Below, in pieces: positions 1 to 5,110 of a DNA stretch of 6,959 bases. Origin of the DNA: DASULK01 sp036381835 (lineage in GTDB: Bacteria > Actinomycetota > Actinomycetes > Mycobacteriales > Micromonosporaceae); NCBI GenBank assembly GCA_036381835.1, contig DASVCA010000105.1, positions 1 through 6,959 on the forward strand, given 5' to 3'. The position numbers and the translations under genes were made by a program. Positions within the stretch are counted from its first letter, which is position 1. Every line of letters begins with the position of its first letter. The notes beneath the pieces were generated by a model that saw nothing but the letters and a program-made list of their open reading frames with translations, searched no databases and was not told where the DNA came from.

Positions 1-58
1 TCTGGGGTCCGGGGCGGCTGCCGGTGTTCGGGCCAGTCGGCGGGATCGGGGCGGTCAT
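1..58 (-). CDS. Partial CDS, N-terminus only (19 codons visible)
   Basis: The 5' end of a leftward gene whose body lies outside the window. The ATG (56-58) overlaps the TGA stop of the HAD-like gene in an ATGA arrangement. A GGAGG ribosome binding site lies about 7 bases upstream, inside the end of that gene. The visible peptide begins MTAPIPPTGPNTGSRPGP and is rich in Pro, Gly and Thr. Too little is present to name a function. It is most likely the next member of the translationally coupled early operon. Confidence 0.6.
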   Translation of the reverse strand, partial: MTAPIPPTGPNTGSRPGPQ

Positions 59-561
59 CGCGCACCTCCGTCCCGGGCGAACTCCTCGATCTGGTCGAGG
101 TGCTCCGGCTGCAAGCCGACGGTGCCCCGCGGCCGGATCAGCAGCGCCCGACCGTCCGCGGTCAGCTCGTCGTACAGCGGGCCATCGTTGGGCCGTGGCA
201 CCACGTCGTCATCCGTCCAGACGAGCCGACGGCCGCCGGCGAGCACCTGCCGCGCAGCGGCGATCTTCGCCAGCACCGCGGCGTGGCCGTTGATGTCGCC
301 GGTGAACGCCCGGGCCAGGGGCGGCAGATCCCACAGCTGTTCGAGCTGGTCGGCCCACGCGCACCAGGTGGTGCACCAGCGCACCTCCACCACGCCGTTG
401 ATGTGCAGCGTGCGGATGCGGTTGATGAGTGCCGGCGCCCACCGCATCGTGTAGCCGACCCCGCCGGCAACTGCGGTTCCCCTACGCGGGGCGGCACCCC
501 ACCCGGGGCGGGAGGTGTTGATCACGCCATCGACGTCGAGCAGCCAGATCGGGGCGGTCAT
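55..561 (-). CDS. HAD-superfamily hydrolase-like protein
   Basis: 168 aa with a recognisable haloacid dehalogenase motif set. Motif I is LLDVDGVIN (nucleophile Asp9, acid/base Asp11). Motif II is a Thr pair in RWCTTWCAWA (64-65). A plausible motif III Lys is K99, and motif IV is the Asp run in VWTDDD (117-119). The family usually transfers or removes phosphate through an aspartyl-phosphate intermediate. The C-terminal GLQPEHLDQIEEF block is common in small actinobacterial and actinophage HAD proteins, some related to 5'-nucleotide or RNA-end phosphatases; the substrate here cannot be told. The ATG overlaps the preceding stop (558-561) and the stop overlaps the next start (55-58), so it is the fifth gene of a coupled operon. 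The enzyme fold is well supported; its role in phage nucleotide or RNA metabolism is inference. Confidence 0.85.
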   Translation of the reverse strand: MTAPIWLLDVDGVINTSRPGWGAAPRRGTAVAGGVGYTMRWAPALINRIRTLHINGVVEVRWCTTWCAWADQLEQLWDLPPLARAFTGDINGHAAVLAKIAAARQVLAGGRRLVWTDDDVVPRPNDGPLYDELTADGRALLIRPRGTVGLQPEHLDQIEEFARDGGAR

Positions 562-857
562 CGGGTCACCGCCTCGGCGGTGGGACGGATCGCTTCAGGC
601 AGCTGCTCGTCGGCGATGTCGTGCACGTGCGGCCGGGACACCAGGTGGTCGGCGGCCATGTCCCGGTACCGGAAGCCCATCTCGTTGCGCAGGAACTCGG
701 TGAGGTGCAGCCGGGTGCCGATGCCGTCGACGGTGATGGCGAAGACGGCGGAGATGTCGTCGTCGGCGTGGCCGAGCCGGCGCACGAGGTCGGCCACGGC
801 CTCGCGGTCGTCGGGGGTGAGGTCCTTGTTGGCGTCGTAGCGGCGCAGGTAGCTCAC
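558..857 (-). CDS. Hypothetical 99-aa early-operon protein
   Basis: Not recognised. The start is the GTG at 855-857: it has a strong GGAGGTG ribosome binding site a few bases upstream and overlaps the upstream TGA (GTGA, 854-857). An ATG-initiated reading from further upstream would add an Arg/Pro-rich stretch that is the out-of-frame image of the neighbouring gene, so it is not used. The product begins VSYLRRYDANKDLTPDDREA, is acidic, and looks helical with a central beta-like stretch (AVFAITVDGIGTRLHL). No membrane segment or catalytic motif is visible. The stop overlaps the HAD gene start by 4 bp, so it is translated as part of the same coupled set. Confidence 0.75.
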   Translation of the reverse strand: MSYLRRYDANKDLTPDDREAVADLVRRLGHADDDISAVFAITVDGIGTRLHLTEFLRNEMGFRYRDMAADHLVSRPHVHDIADEQLPEAIRPTAEAVTR

Positions 858-1114
858 TGGGCACCTCCGGCGAGCGACGAGAGGGACAGGTGCCGGGCGT
901 CCAGCTCGGCGGTGACGATCGCCCGCAGCTCCGCGCACAGCGGATGGCGGGCGGGCAGGTGCTCGACACGCTCCGCGGCGGCGAGCACGGCGGCGTCGGT
1001 GCCGTGGTGCAGCCGGCGGCGGAACCCGGCGAGGGCCGCGGTGGTGCGCCGGTCGTGGCGGATCTCGCGCGGCTCGAGCAGTGCGGAGCCGGACACCATC
1101 TCCCCGGCCTTCAC
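854..1114 (-). CDS. Hypothetical 86-aa early-operon protein
   Basis: Not recognised. A small, mostly helical, Ala/Arg/Leu-rich product. Its middle (RRTTAALAGFRRRLHHGTDA) is basic, and it carries several His residues with no metal-site spacing. The ATG overlaps the upstream gene's TGA (1111-1114) and the stop overlaps the next gene's GTG. No transmembrane segment or clear HTH is visible. High GC at third codon positions in this frame and the tight coupling argue that it is real. Confidence 0.7.
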   Translation of the reverse strand: MKAGEMVSGSALLEPREIRHDRRTTAALAGFRRRLHHGTDAAVLAAAERVEHLPARHPLCAELRAIVTAELDARHLSLSSLAGGAQ

Positions 1115-1326
1115 GACACACCCCCGCCGAGCAGCTCAGCCCACGACGCGTCGATCGCGGCCTGGTTCCGAGCGGCCCTGTCCCGGATCCGGGTCAGGGC
1201 CTGCTCGGCGGTCATCTGGCCGTCGTCCACGGCCTCGCCGACGACGGCGATGACGGCGCGCAGCTCGGCGTCCAGCAGGCGGATCAGGTCGTAGTGCTGC
1301 TGGGTGCGGATCTGGTAGTCGCTCAT
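1111..1326 (-). CDS. Hypothetical 71-aa helical early-operon protein
   Basis: Not recognised. The product begins MSDYQIRTQQHYDLIRLLDA and continues as one long, amphipathic, mainly acidic helix-forming stretch ending in a Gly-rich tail. It could be a small adaptor or oligomerising protein, but no family signature is visible. The ATG overlaps the upstream stop (1323-1326) and the TGA overlaps the next start (1111-1114), so it sits in the chain of 4-bp-overlapping genes. Confidence 0.7.
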   Translation of the reverse strand: MSDYQIRTQQHYDLIRLLDAELRAVIAVVGEAVDDGQMTAEQALTRIRDRAARNQAAIDASWAELLGGGVS

Positions 1327-1604
1327 CGCGCACCCCCGGCCAGCTCGCGCCGGTACACGTCCGCCAGCACGGCGAACACGGCGTCGTCGTCGCCCATCAG
1401 CGCGTACTCGCGGGTGCGGGCCAGCGTCGGCCCCATCACCGAGTCCACGTCGCCGTGCTCGTCGATGACGGCCAGGTGGTTACCGAGCAGGTCGTAGACG
1501 ACCCGGCCGCGCTCGCCGGTGACGGTCCAGCGGTCGGAGCCGTCGGCGGGGTGCTGCTCCTTCGCGGCCGTCGGCTGCGGCTGCGATACGGTGTTGTCGG
1601 ACAT
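1323..1604 (-). CDS. Hypothetical 93-aa protein, first gene of the early operon
   Basis: Not recognised. The first 25 residues are polar and probably disordered (MSDNTVSQPQPTAAKEQ). They are followed by a compact stretch with strands (WTVTGERGRVVYDLLGNHLAVIDEHGD) and a helical C-terminus. An AGAGGAAG ribosome binding site lies about 6 bases before the ATG. Upstream are two direct ACTGAGAGA repeats and two large hairpins separating it from the antirepressor gene, so this looks like the start of a separately controlled transcript or the resumption point after an attenuator. The stop overlaps the next ATG by 4 bp. Confidence 0.72.
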   Translation of the reverse strand: MSDNTVSQPQPTAAKEQHPADGSDRWTVTGERGRVVYDLLGNHLAVIDEHGDVDSVMGPTLARTREYALMGDDDAVFAVLADVYRRELAGGAR

Positions 1605-1614
1605 CTGGACTTCC

Positions 1615-1635
1615 TCTCTCAGTGGATCTCTCAGT
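1615..1635 (-). repeat. Two direct ACTGAGAGA repeats in the leader of the early operon
   Basis: On the minus strand ACTGAGAGA occurs twice (1635-1627 and 1623-1615) with a 12-bp period. The second copy runs into the ribosome binding site of the gene starting at 1604. It could be an operator or an RNA/protein recognition site controlling the early operon; the role is inferred only from position. Confidence 0.4.
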
Positions 1636-1644
1636 CCGGGTGTC

Positions 1645-1675
1645 GAGCCCTCAGCCCTGTCCCGGCTGGGGGCTC
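1645..1675 (-). terminator. Hairpin A, possible terminator or attenuator
   Basis: Arms 1645-1656 and 1664-1675 pair over 12 positions around a 7-nt loop. One position would be G-U in plus-strand RNA and A-C in minus-strand RNA. No U-tract follows on either strand. It lies between the antirepressor and the next leftward gene and is the second hairpin that leftward transcription meets. Confidence 0.45.
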
Positions 1676-1691
1676 ACTTGCTGTTGTGGGT

Positions 1692-1726
1692 GGGGTCGGC
1701 CCCGTCCCCTCCCCGGGGCCGACCCC
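1692..1726 (-). terminator. Hairpin B, perfect GC-rich stem after the antirepressor gene
   Basis: GGGGTCGGCCCCG (1692-1704) and its exact reverse complement (1714-1726) form a perfect 13-bp stem with a 9-nt pyrimidine loop. It lies 64 bp past the antirepressor stop in the leftward direction. There is no U-run, but GC-rich hairpins without U-tracts are often proposed as terminators in actinobacteria. With hairpin A it fills much of the 186-bp gap at 1605-1790. Confidence 0.55.
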
Positions 1727-1790
1727 GTCATCCCCGCACCCCGGCGCGCTTCCCGGCCCCCCGAGCGGCGCCCATAGGCGGGGAAGCTCT

Positions 1791-2654
1791 CTACGGCGCG
1801 GGAAGCGCGATCTGCTCGTGGACCCGCAGCGGCTGCAGCCCACCCAGACGGCGGTGCAGCTCGTGCAAGCCCTTGACCGTCACCCGCACCTGCGGCGCGT
1901 CGAGCACCAGCTCCCCGGTGCGCGGGTGGTAGTGCGAGCTGGGCATCTCCGACAGCCAGCCGCGCTCGACGGCGGACTGGTAGACCCGCCAGCGGCCGTC
2001 ACCGCGCTGCCGGTAGATCCAGCCCTGATCGGCGAGCACGGTGAACATCCGCCGCTCACCGACGGCGATCACCGGATCGCGGGACAGGATCTTCGCGGCG
2101 TCAGCGACGGAGAAGTCCCCGTCACCGGAGGCGAGGGTGTCCCAACTGCGGGCCTTCGGCGCGGCCTCGGCGAGTTCCGCCGCGACGCGCTCGGCCCGCT
2201 CCCGCTCGGAGCGGGCGATCGCGACCGCCTGCATGGCGCGCTGGTTGGCCGCCTCGATCTCATCGAGCGGGTCACCGAGCCGGGCAACCTCGTAGCGGCC
2301 GGTGCGCCGGATCGCCGGCAGCACCTCGTGGGTGATCCACCGCTTGAACGCTTTCGCCTCCGGCTTGCGGCTGCGGAGGATCAGCGAGTAGAGCCCCGAC
2401 TCGCTGATGATGATCGTCTGCTGGCTGCGACCCATCGAGTCGATGACCGGGATACTGTCCCGCTCATCCTCGTCGAGCAGGTTCAGCGACGACCGGGCGT
2501 CGGCGATTGCCAGTGCCTCGCAGGCGTCGCGACCGACGAACCACGGCTCGCCGGCGATCGTGACGGCCCGCAGGGGCAGGTCGCCGAACTGGAACGTCTG
2601 GATGTTGCGGCCGGGTCCGTTGGTGCCGCCGCCGCCGGTGTCGGGGTGCGTCAT
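1791..2654 (-). CDS. Phage antirepressor, BRO-N plus KilAC domains
   Basis: 287 aa with classic two-domain antirepressor architecture. The BRO-N domain (about 18-118) includes PLRAVTIAGEPWFVGRDACE, the SLNLLDEDERDS block, the IIISESGLYSLILRSRKPEA block and FKRWITHEVLPAIRRTGRY. An Ala/Glu/Arg helix, probably coiled coil, follows (128-168). The KilAC/ANT domain (170-270) includes FSVADAAKIL, the LADQGWIYR block and RTGELV. Family members bind DNA or the repressor to lift lysogenic repression or to act on host targets. The start chosen is the ATG at 2652-2654, which overlaps the upstream TGA in ATGA. A start 53 codons further upstream would add only a Pro/Gly/Arg-rich shadow of the HTH gene. Third gene of the leftward immunity operon. 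Confidence 0.93.
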   Translation of the reverse strand: MTHPDTGGGGTNGPGRNIQTFQFGDLPLRAVTIAGEPWFVGRDACEALAIADARSSLNLLDEDERDSIPVIDSMGRSQQTIIISESGLYSLILRSRKPEAKAFKRWITHEVLPAIRRTGRYEVARLGDPLDEIEAANQRAMQAVAIARSERERAERVAAELAEAAPKARSWDTLASGDGDFSVADAAKILSRDPVIAVGERRMFTVLADQGWIYRQRGDGRWRVYQSAVERGWLSEMPSSHYHPRTGELVLDAPQVRVTVKGLHELHRRLGGLQPLRVHEQIALPAP

Positions 2655-2851
2655 GCCGCCACCGCCTCGCGGTCGCGCTGGGCCAGGTACGCCTCGGCAG
2701 CCGCCGGCCGGACCCGGATTCGGGCTCGCTGCGCCCCCGGCCTGGCCAGGTTGACGTACGCCAGTTCCCCGGCCCAGATCGCCCGGTAGACGGTCATCTT
2801 GTCGACGCCCCACAGGTCGGCGACCTCTTGCACCTTCAGCAGTCGGTCCAT
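2651..2851 (-). CDS. xis: Excisionase-type helix-turn-helix protein
   Basis: 66 aa with a MerR-like/HTH_17 winged helix. KVQEVADLWGVDKMTVYRAIWAGEL (6-30) forms the HTH, and RIRVRPAAAEAYLAQRD (44-60) forms the wing and C-terminal helix. This size and layout match small excisionases of actinomycete integrative elements, which bend DNA at attP arms to direct integrase towards excision; the same fold also serves in AlpA-type regulators. It begins one base after the Cro-like gene's stop and overlaps the antirepressor by 4 bp, so it is made with the lytic-side genes, unlike the oppositely transcribed integrase. That fits excision being licensed only on induction. The fold is clear; the excisionase role is inferred. 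Confidence 0.8.
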   Translation of the reverse strand: MDRLLKVQEVADLWGVDKMTVYRAIWAGELAYVNLARPGAQRARIRVRPAAAEAYLAQRDREAVAA

Positions 2852-2852
2852 G

Positions 2853-3149
2853 TCACGCCGCCTTCCGGGTCACGACGCTGAACAGCTCGTCGAGCGTCGG
2901 CGGCTTCATGCCGGCCTTGCGGAGCTTGCGGGCGTTGCGCTGGAGCGCCGCGATGGTCTGGGCCATGAAGACCTCGCCGATGATCCCCTGCCGCGCGCGG
3001 CGGACGGTCCGGTCGGACACGCCGGTCACGGCGGCAATGGCCTCGACGGACGTGCAGCCGATCGCGGCGAACAGCTCGCGGTGGCGCTCGACGTCGAGCT
3101 GAATCCCAGCCGTGTCCGGCTGGACTGTGTCATGCATGTCCGTACTCAC
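2853..3149 (-). CDS. Cro-like HTH protein, first gene leftward from the switch
   Basis: 98 aa from the GTG at 3147-3149. The HTH lies at about 33-55 (TSVEAIAAVTGVSDRTVRRA), followed by a helical segment and a basic patch (RNARKLRKAG, 71-80). The GTG is preferred because a promoter (TTGCTA, 17 bp, TACCTT) ends 7 bases before it, placing transcription start at or next to the codon, as in leaderless genes. No ribosome binding site precedes either this GTG or the in-frame ATG at 3135-3137, four codons later. An upstream start at 3302 would cross the whole control region. It is the counterpart of the divergent repressor and probably acts on the shared sites at 3111-3260. It could alternatively be an activator of the leftward operon. 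Confidence 0.8.
   Translation of the reverse strand: MSTDMHDTVQPDTAGIQLDVERHRELFAAIGCTSVEAIAAVTGVSDRTVRRARQGIIGEVFMAQTIAALQRNARKLRKAGMKPPTLDELFSVVTRKAA
3111..3119 (+). promoter_or_regulatory. Candidate operator CGTGTCCGG, copy 1
   Basis: The same 9-mer recurs at 3229-3237 and 3425-3433, where it precedes plus-strand -10 boxes. This copy lies inside the Cro-like gene near its 5' end, where a bound repressor could block leftward transcription. Supported only by sequence identity and position. Confidence 0.35.
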
Positions 3150-3173
3150 GAGGGACAAGGTACTAGGACATGC
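3134..3173. promoter_or_regulatory. Inverted repeat GCATGTCC/GGACATGC around the Cro-like gene start
   Basis: A perfect 8-bp inverted repeat (3134-3141 and 3166-3173) with 24 bp between the arms. It brackets the -10 box (3157-3162) and GTG start (3147-3149) of the leftward gene. A third GCATGTCC lies at 3249-3256 over the rightward ATG. Likely repressor or Cro half-sites. Confidence 0.5.
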
Positions 3174-3185
3174 GTGACATAGCAA
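3157..3185 (-). promoter_or_regulatory. Leftward promoter, probably leaderless
   Basis: On the minus strand TTGCTA (3185-3180), a 17-bp spacer and TACCTT (3162-3157) match the actinobacterial vegetative sigma pattern. Seven bases separate the -10 box from the GTG at 3147-3149, so the transcript would begin at the start codon. It drives the Cro-like, HTH and antirepressor genes. TGTCC just upstream of the -10 box resembles the arrangement at the two rightward promoters. Confidence 0.65.
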
Positions 3186-3213
3186 GTCGCAAGTTGCGGG
3201 TTTTCCCCACGTG

Positions 3214-3250
3214 TTGCGCCCTGACATTCGTGTCCGGTACCGTGACAGGC
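3214..3250 (+). promoter_or_regulatory. Rightward promoter P1 with operator copy 2, probably leaderless
   Basis: TTGCGC (3214-3219), an 18-bp spacer and TACCGT (3238-3243), then 7 bases to the ATG at 3251. It overlaps the first copy (3223-3245) of a 23-bp element repeated at 3419-3441. Transcription starting at the ATG would give a repressor with a 65-residue basic N-terminal extension. It is divergent from the leftward promoter, with about 50 bp between the two -10 boxes' outer elements. Confidence 0.6.
3223..3245 (+). repeat. 23-bp operator/promoter repeat, copy A
   Basis: Matches 3419-3441 at 20 of 23 positions, with differences only at 3227, 3228 and 3241. It contains CGTGTCCGGTAC and the -10 box of P1. 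Confidence 0.75.
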
Positions 3251-3445
3251 ATGTCCGCATCCAACACCCGCCGCAGGCGGTACCGCGCACTCCGCAAGGC
3301 ACAGCGCGCCGTCAACACCTCTCAGCGGCGTGGGCAGAAGCGCCGCACCCGCGTACGCCGACGCGAGATCGGACCAGCGATCAAGACCGTCTACCGCACG
3401 TCACGCCTACTACGCACGGACACACGTGTCCGGTACGGTGATCCT
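3251..3445 (+). other. In-frame Arg/Lys-rich N-terminal extension of the repressor
   Basis: Sixty-five codons from ATG 3251 run without a stop into the repressor frame. The segment has 23 Arg/Lys and only 3 acidic residues (for example NTRRRRYRALRKAQR and GQKRRTRVRRREIG). Third positions are G or C in 47 of 64 codons by my count, which favours real coding until near the second promoter, where the share falls. It would yield a 208-aa long form. It resembles a nucleic-acid-binding tail. The alternative is that it is leader DNA that happens to be open. Confidence 0.45.
3418..3445 (+). promoter_or_regulatory. Promoter P2 with operator copy 3, probably leaderless
   Basis: The second copy (3419-3441) of the 23-bp element. 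GGACAC-AC-GTGTCC (3418-3431) is a small palindrome here. The -10 box TACGGT (3434-3439) lies 6 bases before the GTG at 3446, so the transcript would start at the codon. No good -35 box is visible, which suggests a weak or activated promoter. Confidence 0.55.
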
Positions 3446-3877
3446 GTGACAGAACGCACCGTCGACCGAGAAGCATGGGCCCGGCTCGTCGCCGAACTCA
3501 TCGACACCGAAGCCGGCGGTAACACCACACAGTTCGCCAAGCTGGTCGGTGTCACCTACAAGACCGTCCGCCGCTGGATCCTCCAAGAGACCACCGTGTC
3601 CGAGGAGTCGATCCGCGGCGTCGCCGACGCGCTGCACATCAATCCCGGCGAGCTGCTGGTCCGCGTGGGCCTGTACCAGCCCGACGAACTCACGCCACCC
3701 GCCGCGCCCGCACCGTCCGCCGCCGACGACCCGGCCCTCGCCGAGATCCTCGAGGCCGACGTTCCGCCCCGGGTCAAGCAGCGGATGATCCAGCGGTTGC
3801 AGCAGCTCCGCGCCCAGGAGCAGCAGCGCCAGGTCGACGAAGTTCGCTGGTGGATCGAGCAGTCACGCGGAGCCTGA
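3446..3877 (+). CDS. Cro/CI-type HTH repressor (immunity repressor candidate)
   Basis: 143 aa from GTG 3446. An HTH of the Cro/C1 (HTH_3/XRE) kind lies at about 26-70: NTTQFAKLVGVTYKTVRRW is the core, and SIRGVADALHINPGELL is the usual closing helices. A Pro/Ala linker (80-93) leads to a charged helical tail (97-140, RVKQRMIQRLQQLRAQEQQR), probably for dimerisation. There is no LexA-type protease domain, so RecA-triggered self-cleavage is not expected; release would instead need the antirepressor. A start at ATG 3251 is also open and has its own promoter, giving 208 aa. The stop lies one base before the integrase ATG, so repressor and integrase are co-transcribed. GTG 3446 is preferred because the domain is complete and a -10 box sits 6 bases upstream, but both forms may be made. 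Confidence 0.85.
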   Translation: MTERTVDREAWARLVAELIDTEAGGNTTQFAKLVGVTYKTVRRWILQETTVSEESIRGVADALHINPGELLVRVGLYQPDELTPPAAPAPSAADDPALAEILEADVPPRVKQRMIQRLQQLRAQEQQRQVDEVRWWIEQSRGA

Positions 3878-3878
3878 C

Positions 3879-5066
3879 ATGGCCTACATCCGCAAGCTCC
3901 CCTCGGGGAAGTGGGCGGCCACCGTGCGCCTGCCGGACGGGCGGCGGGTCACCGAAACTCGGGAGCTGAAGGGCCTCGCCGAACGGTGGGCGGCCGACCT
4001 GGAGGCGGACATCCGCCGCGGCGACTGGATCGACCCGCGCGCCGGCAGGCTGACGGTGGGGGAGTGCTGGGAGAAGTGGGGCGGCGCCCGCCGCCTCGAG
4101 CAAGCGTCCCGCCGACGCGACGAGTCGCACTGGCGGGTGCATGTCGAACCCCGCTGGGGGCGCACGCCCGTGGGGTCGATCCTCAAGCCGGACGTGTCGG
4201 CGTGGGTTGTGCAGATGGAATCCGACGGGGTTGGCGCCGCGACCATTGAGGGCGCCACCGGTGTGCTGCGGGCAATTCTGGACCTGGCCGTCGACGCCAA
4301 ACTGATCCGCGACAACCCCGCACGGGGTGTGCGCCGGCCGAAACGCAACGCCCACGTCGACCGGGTGCTAGACCCCGACGAGGAAACCGCATTGCTCGAT
4401 GCGTTGGACCGCTGTTTCCCCGGCCGACCCGACGCGCGTCTGTTCGTCGAGCTCATCGCAGAAACGGGAATGCGGTGGGAAGAAGCCGCCGCCATTCCGC
4501 CGCAATTGGTCGACACCCGGAGGCAGCGAATCCATATCGCGTGGGTGATGGAGCGGGATGGGACTGCCCGGCCGTACGCGAAATCGGCGGCCGGAAATCG
4601 CACGGTGACGTACGGGGAATCGCTGGCCGCCGCTATGAAGGGGGCGAAGATCGCCGCGCGGGAAGTGGCCGGTGTGTTCCCGAATGACGACCCGGGCCGG
4701 CTGTTGTTCACCACTGAGCGCGGCGACCAGCTCCGCTACTCGAATTGGCATCGGAGGGTGTGGCAGCCGGCGCTGCGTGGGCTCCCGGCACGCGAGCGGG
4801 TGAAGGGCCACCCCGCCCGGCCCGCGGTCGAGGGCGCCGGCCTGGCCGACCCGCAGCCGACCCCGCACGACCTCCGCCACACGTTCGGCACCCGCCTCGC
4901 CGATGAGGGTGTGCCGCTGCACGACATCATGGCGTTGATGGGGCACGAGGACATCCGGTCGGCGCAGCGGTATCTGCACTCGCGGGAGGAGCGGTTCGAC
5001 CGGGCGCGGCAGGCGTTGCAGCGGGCGCGCGCTAGGCGATCTCTGTGTGTCACCCATGTGTCATGA
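3879..5066 (+). CDS. int: Tyrosine recombinase integrase
   Basis: 395 aa, normal for the phage/ICE integrase family. An N-terminal arm-binding region (1-55) opens MAYIRKLPSGKWAATVRLPDG. The SAM-like core-binding domain is about 58-150 (LTVGECWEKW to LIRDNPARGV). The catalytic domain is about 165-385 with Arg199 (ETGMRWEE), Lys235 (YAKSAAGNR), His330 and Arg333 (HDLRHTFG), His356 (LMGHED) and the nucleophile Tyr365 (QRYLHS). It catalyses recombination between attP and a tRNA-Val attB through a phosphotyrosine intermediate. It starts one base after the repressor stop with no strong ribosome binding site, suggesting coupled translation. Its last codons contain the first putative arm site (5043-5053), and the attachment core lies about 100 bp downstream. 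All catalytic residues are present, so it should be active. Confidence 0.97.
   Translation: MAYIRKLPSGKWAATVRLPDGRRVTETRELKGLAERWAADLEADIRRGDWIDPRAGRLTVGECWEKWGGARRLEQASRRRDESHWRVHVEPRWGRTPVGSILKPDVSAWVVQMESDGVGAATIEGATGVLRAILDLAVDAKLIRDNPARGVRRPKRNAHVDRVLDPDEETALLDALDRCFPGRPDARLFVELIAETGMRWEEAAAIPPQLVDTRRQRIHIAWVMERDGTARPYAKSAAGNRTVTYGESLAAAMKGAKIAAREVAGVFPNDDPGRLLFTTERGDQLRYSNWHRRVWQPALRGLPARERVKGHPARPAVEGAGLADPQPTPHDLRHTFGTRLADEGVPLHDIMALMGHEDIRSAQRYLHSREERFDRARQALQRARARRSLCVTHVS
5043..5064 (+). promoter_or_regulatory. Putative integrase arm-type sites, left (P) arm
   Basis: CTGTGTGTCAC (5043-5053) and the related ATGTGTCAT (5056-5064) overlap the int 3' end. The 11-mer recurs in the same orientation at 5297-5307 beyond the tRNA core. 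Sharing between both arms and closeness to int fit arm-type binding. Confidence 0.5.
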
Positions 5067-5080
5067 CCTTGATATGCCAT

Positions 5081-5110
5081 GTTACTAACGCCTACTAACA
5101 CCTACTAATC
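5081..5110 (+). repeat. Three tandem 10-bp repeats with TACTAA core
   Basis: Units 5081-5090, 5091-5100 and 5101-5110 each carry TACTAA (5083, 5093, 5103); the last two share CCTACTAA. A 10-bp period puts the sites on one helix face. They stand out as an AT-rich island in GC-rich DNA between int and the core. Likely Int or Xis binding sites. Confidence 0.65.

Noticed and set aside
801..836. EF-hand-like DANKD near the N-terminus of the 99-aa protein
   Set aside because: Loop lacks the glycine and the partner hand expected of a calcium-binding EF pair; likely chance.
558..1121. Long form of the 99-aa protein starting at 1121
   Set aside because: The extra N-terminus is an Arg/Pro-rich image of the neighbouring gene; GTG 857 has the ribosome binding site and the stop/start overlap.
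1455..2789. 444-codon plus-strand open frame
   Set aside because: Antisense to the well-supported antirepressor and HTH genes; no recognisable domain and a repetitive Pro/Arg/Gly composition typical of GC-rich shadows.
3211..3441. 76-codon plus-strand frame from GTG 3211
   Set aside because: Covers promoter P1 and lies out of frame with the better-coding repressor extension; ends in the P2 operator.
3884..4714. 276-codon minus-strand open frame inside int
   Set aside because: Ser/Arg-rich shadow of the integrase, whose catalytic residues are all present on the plus strand.
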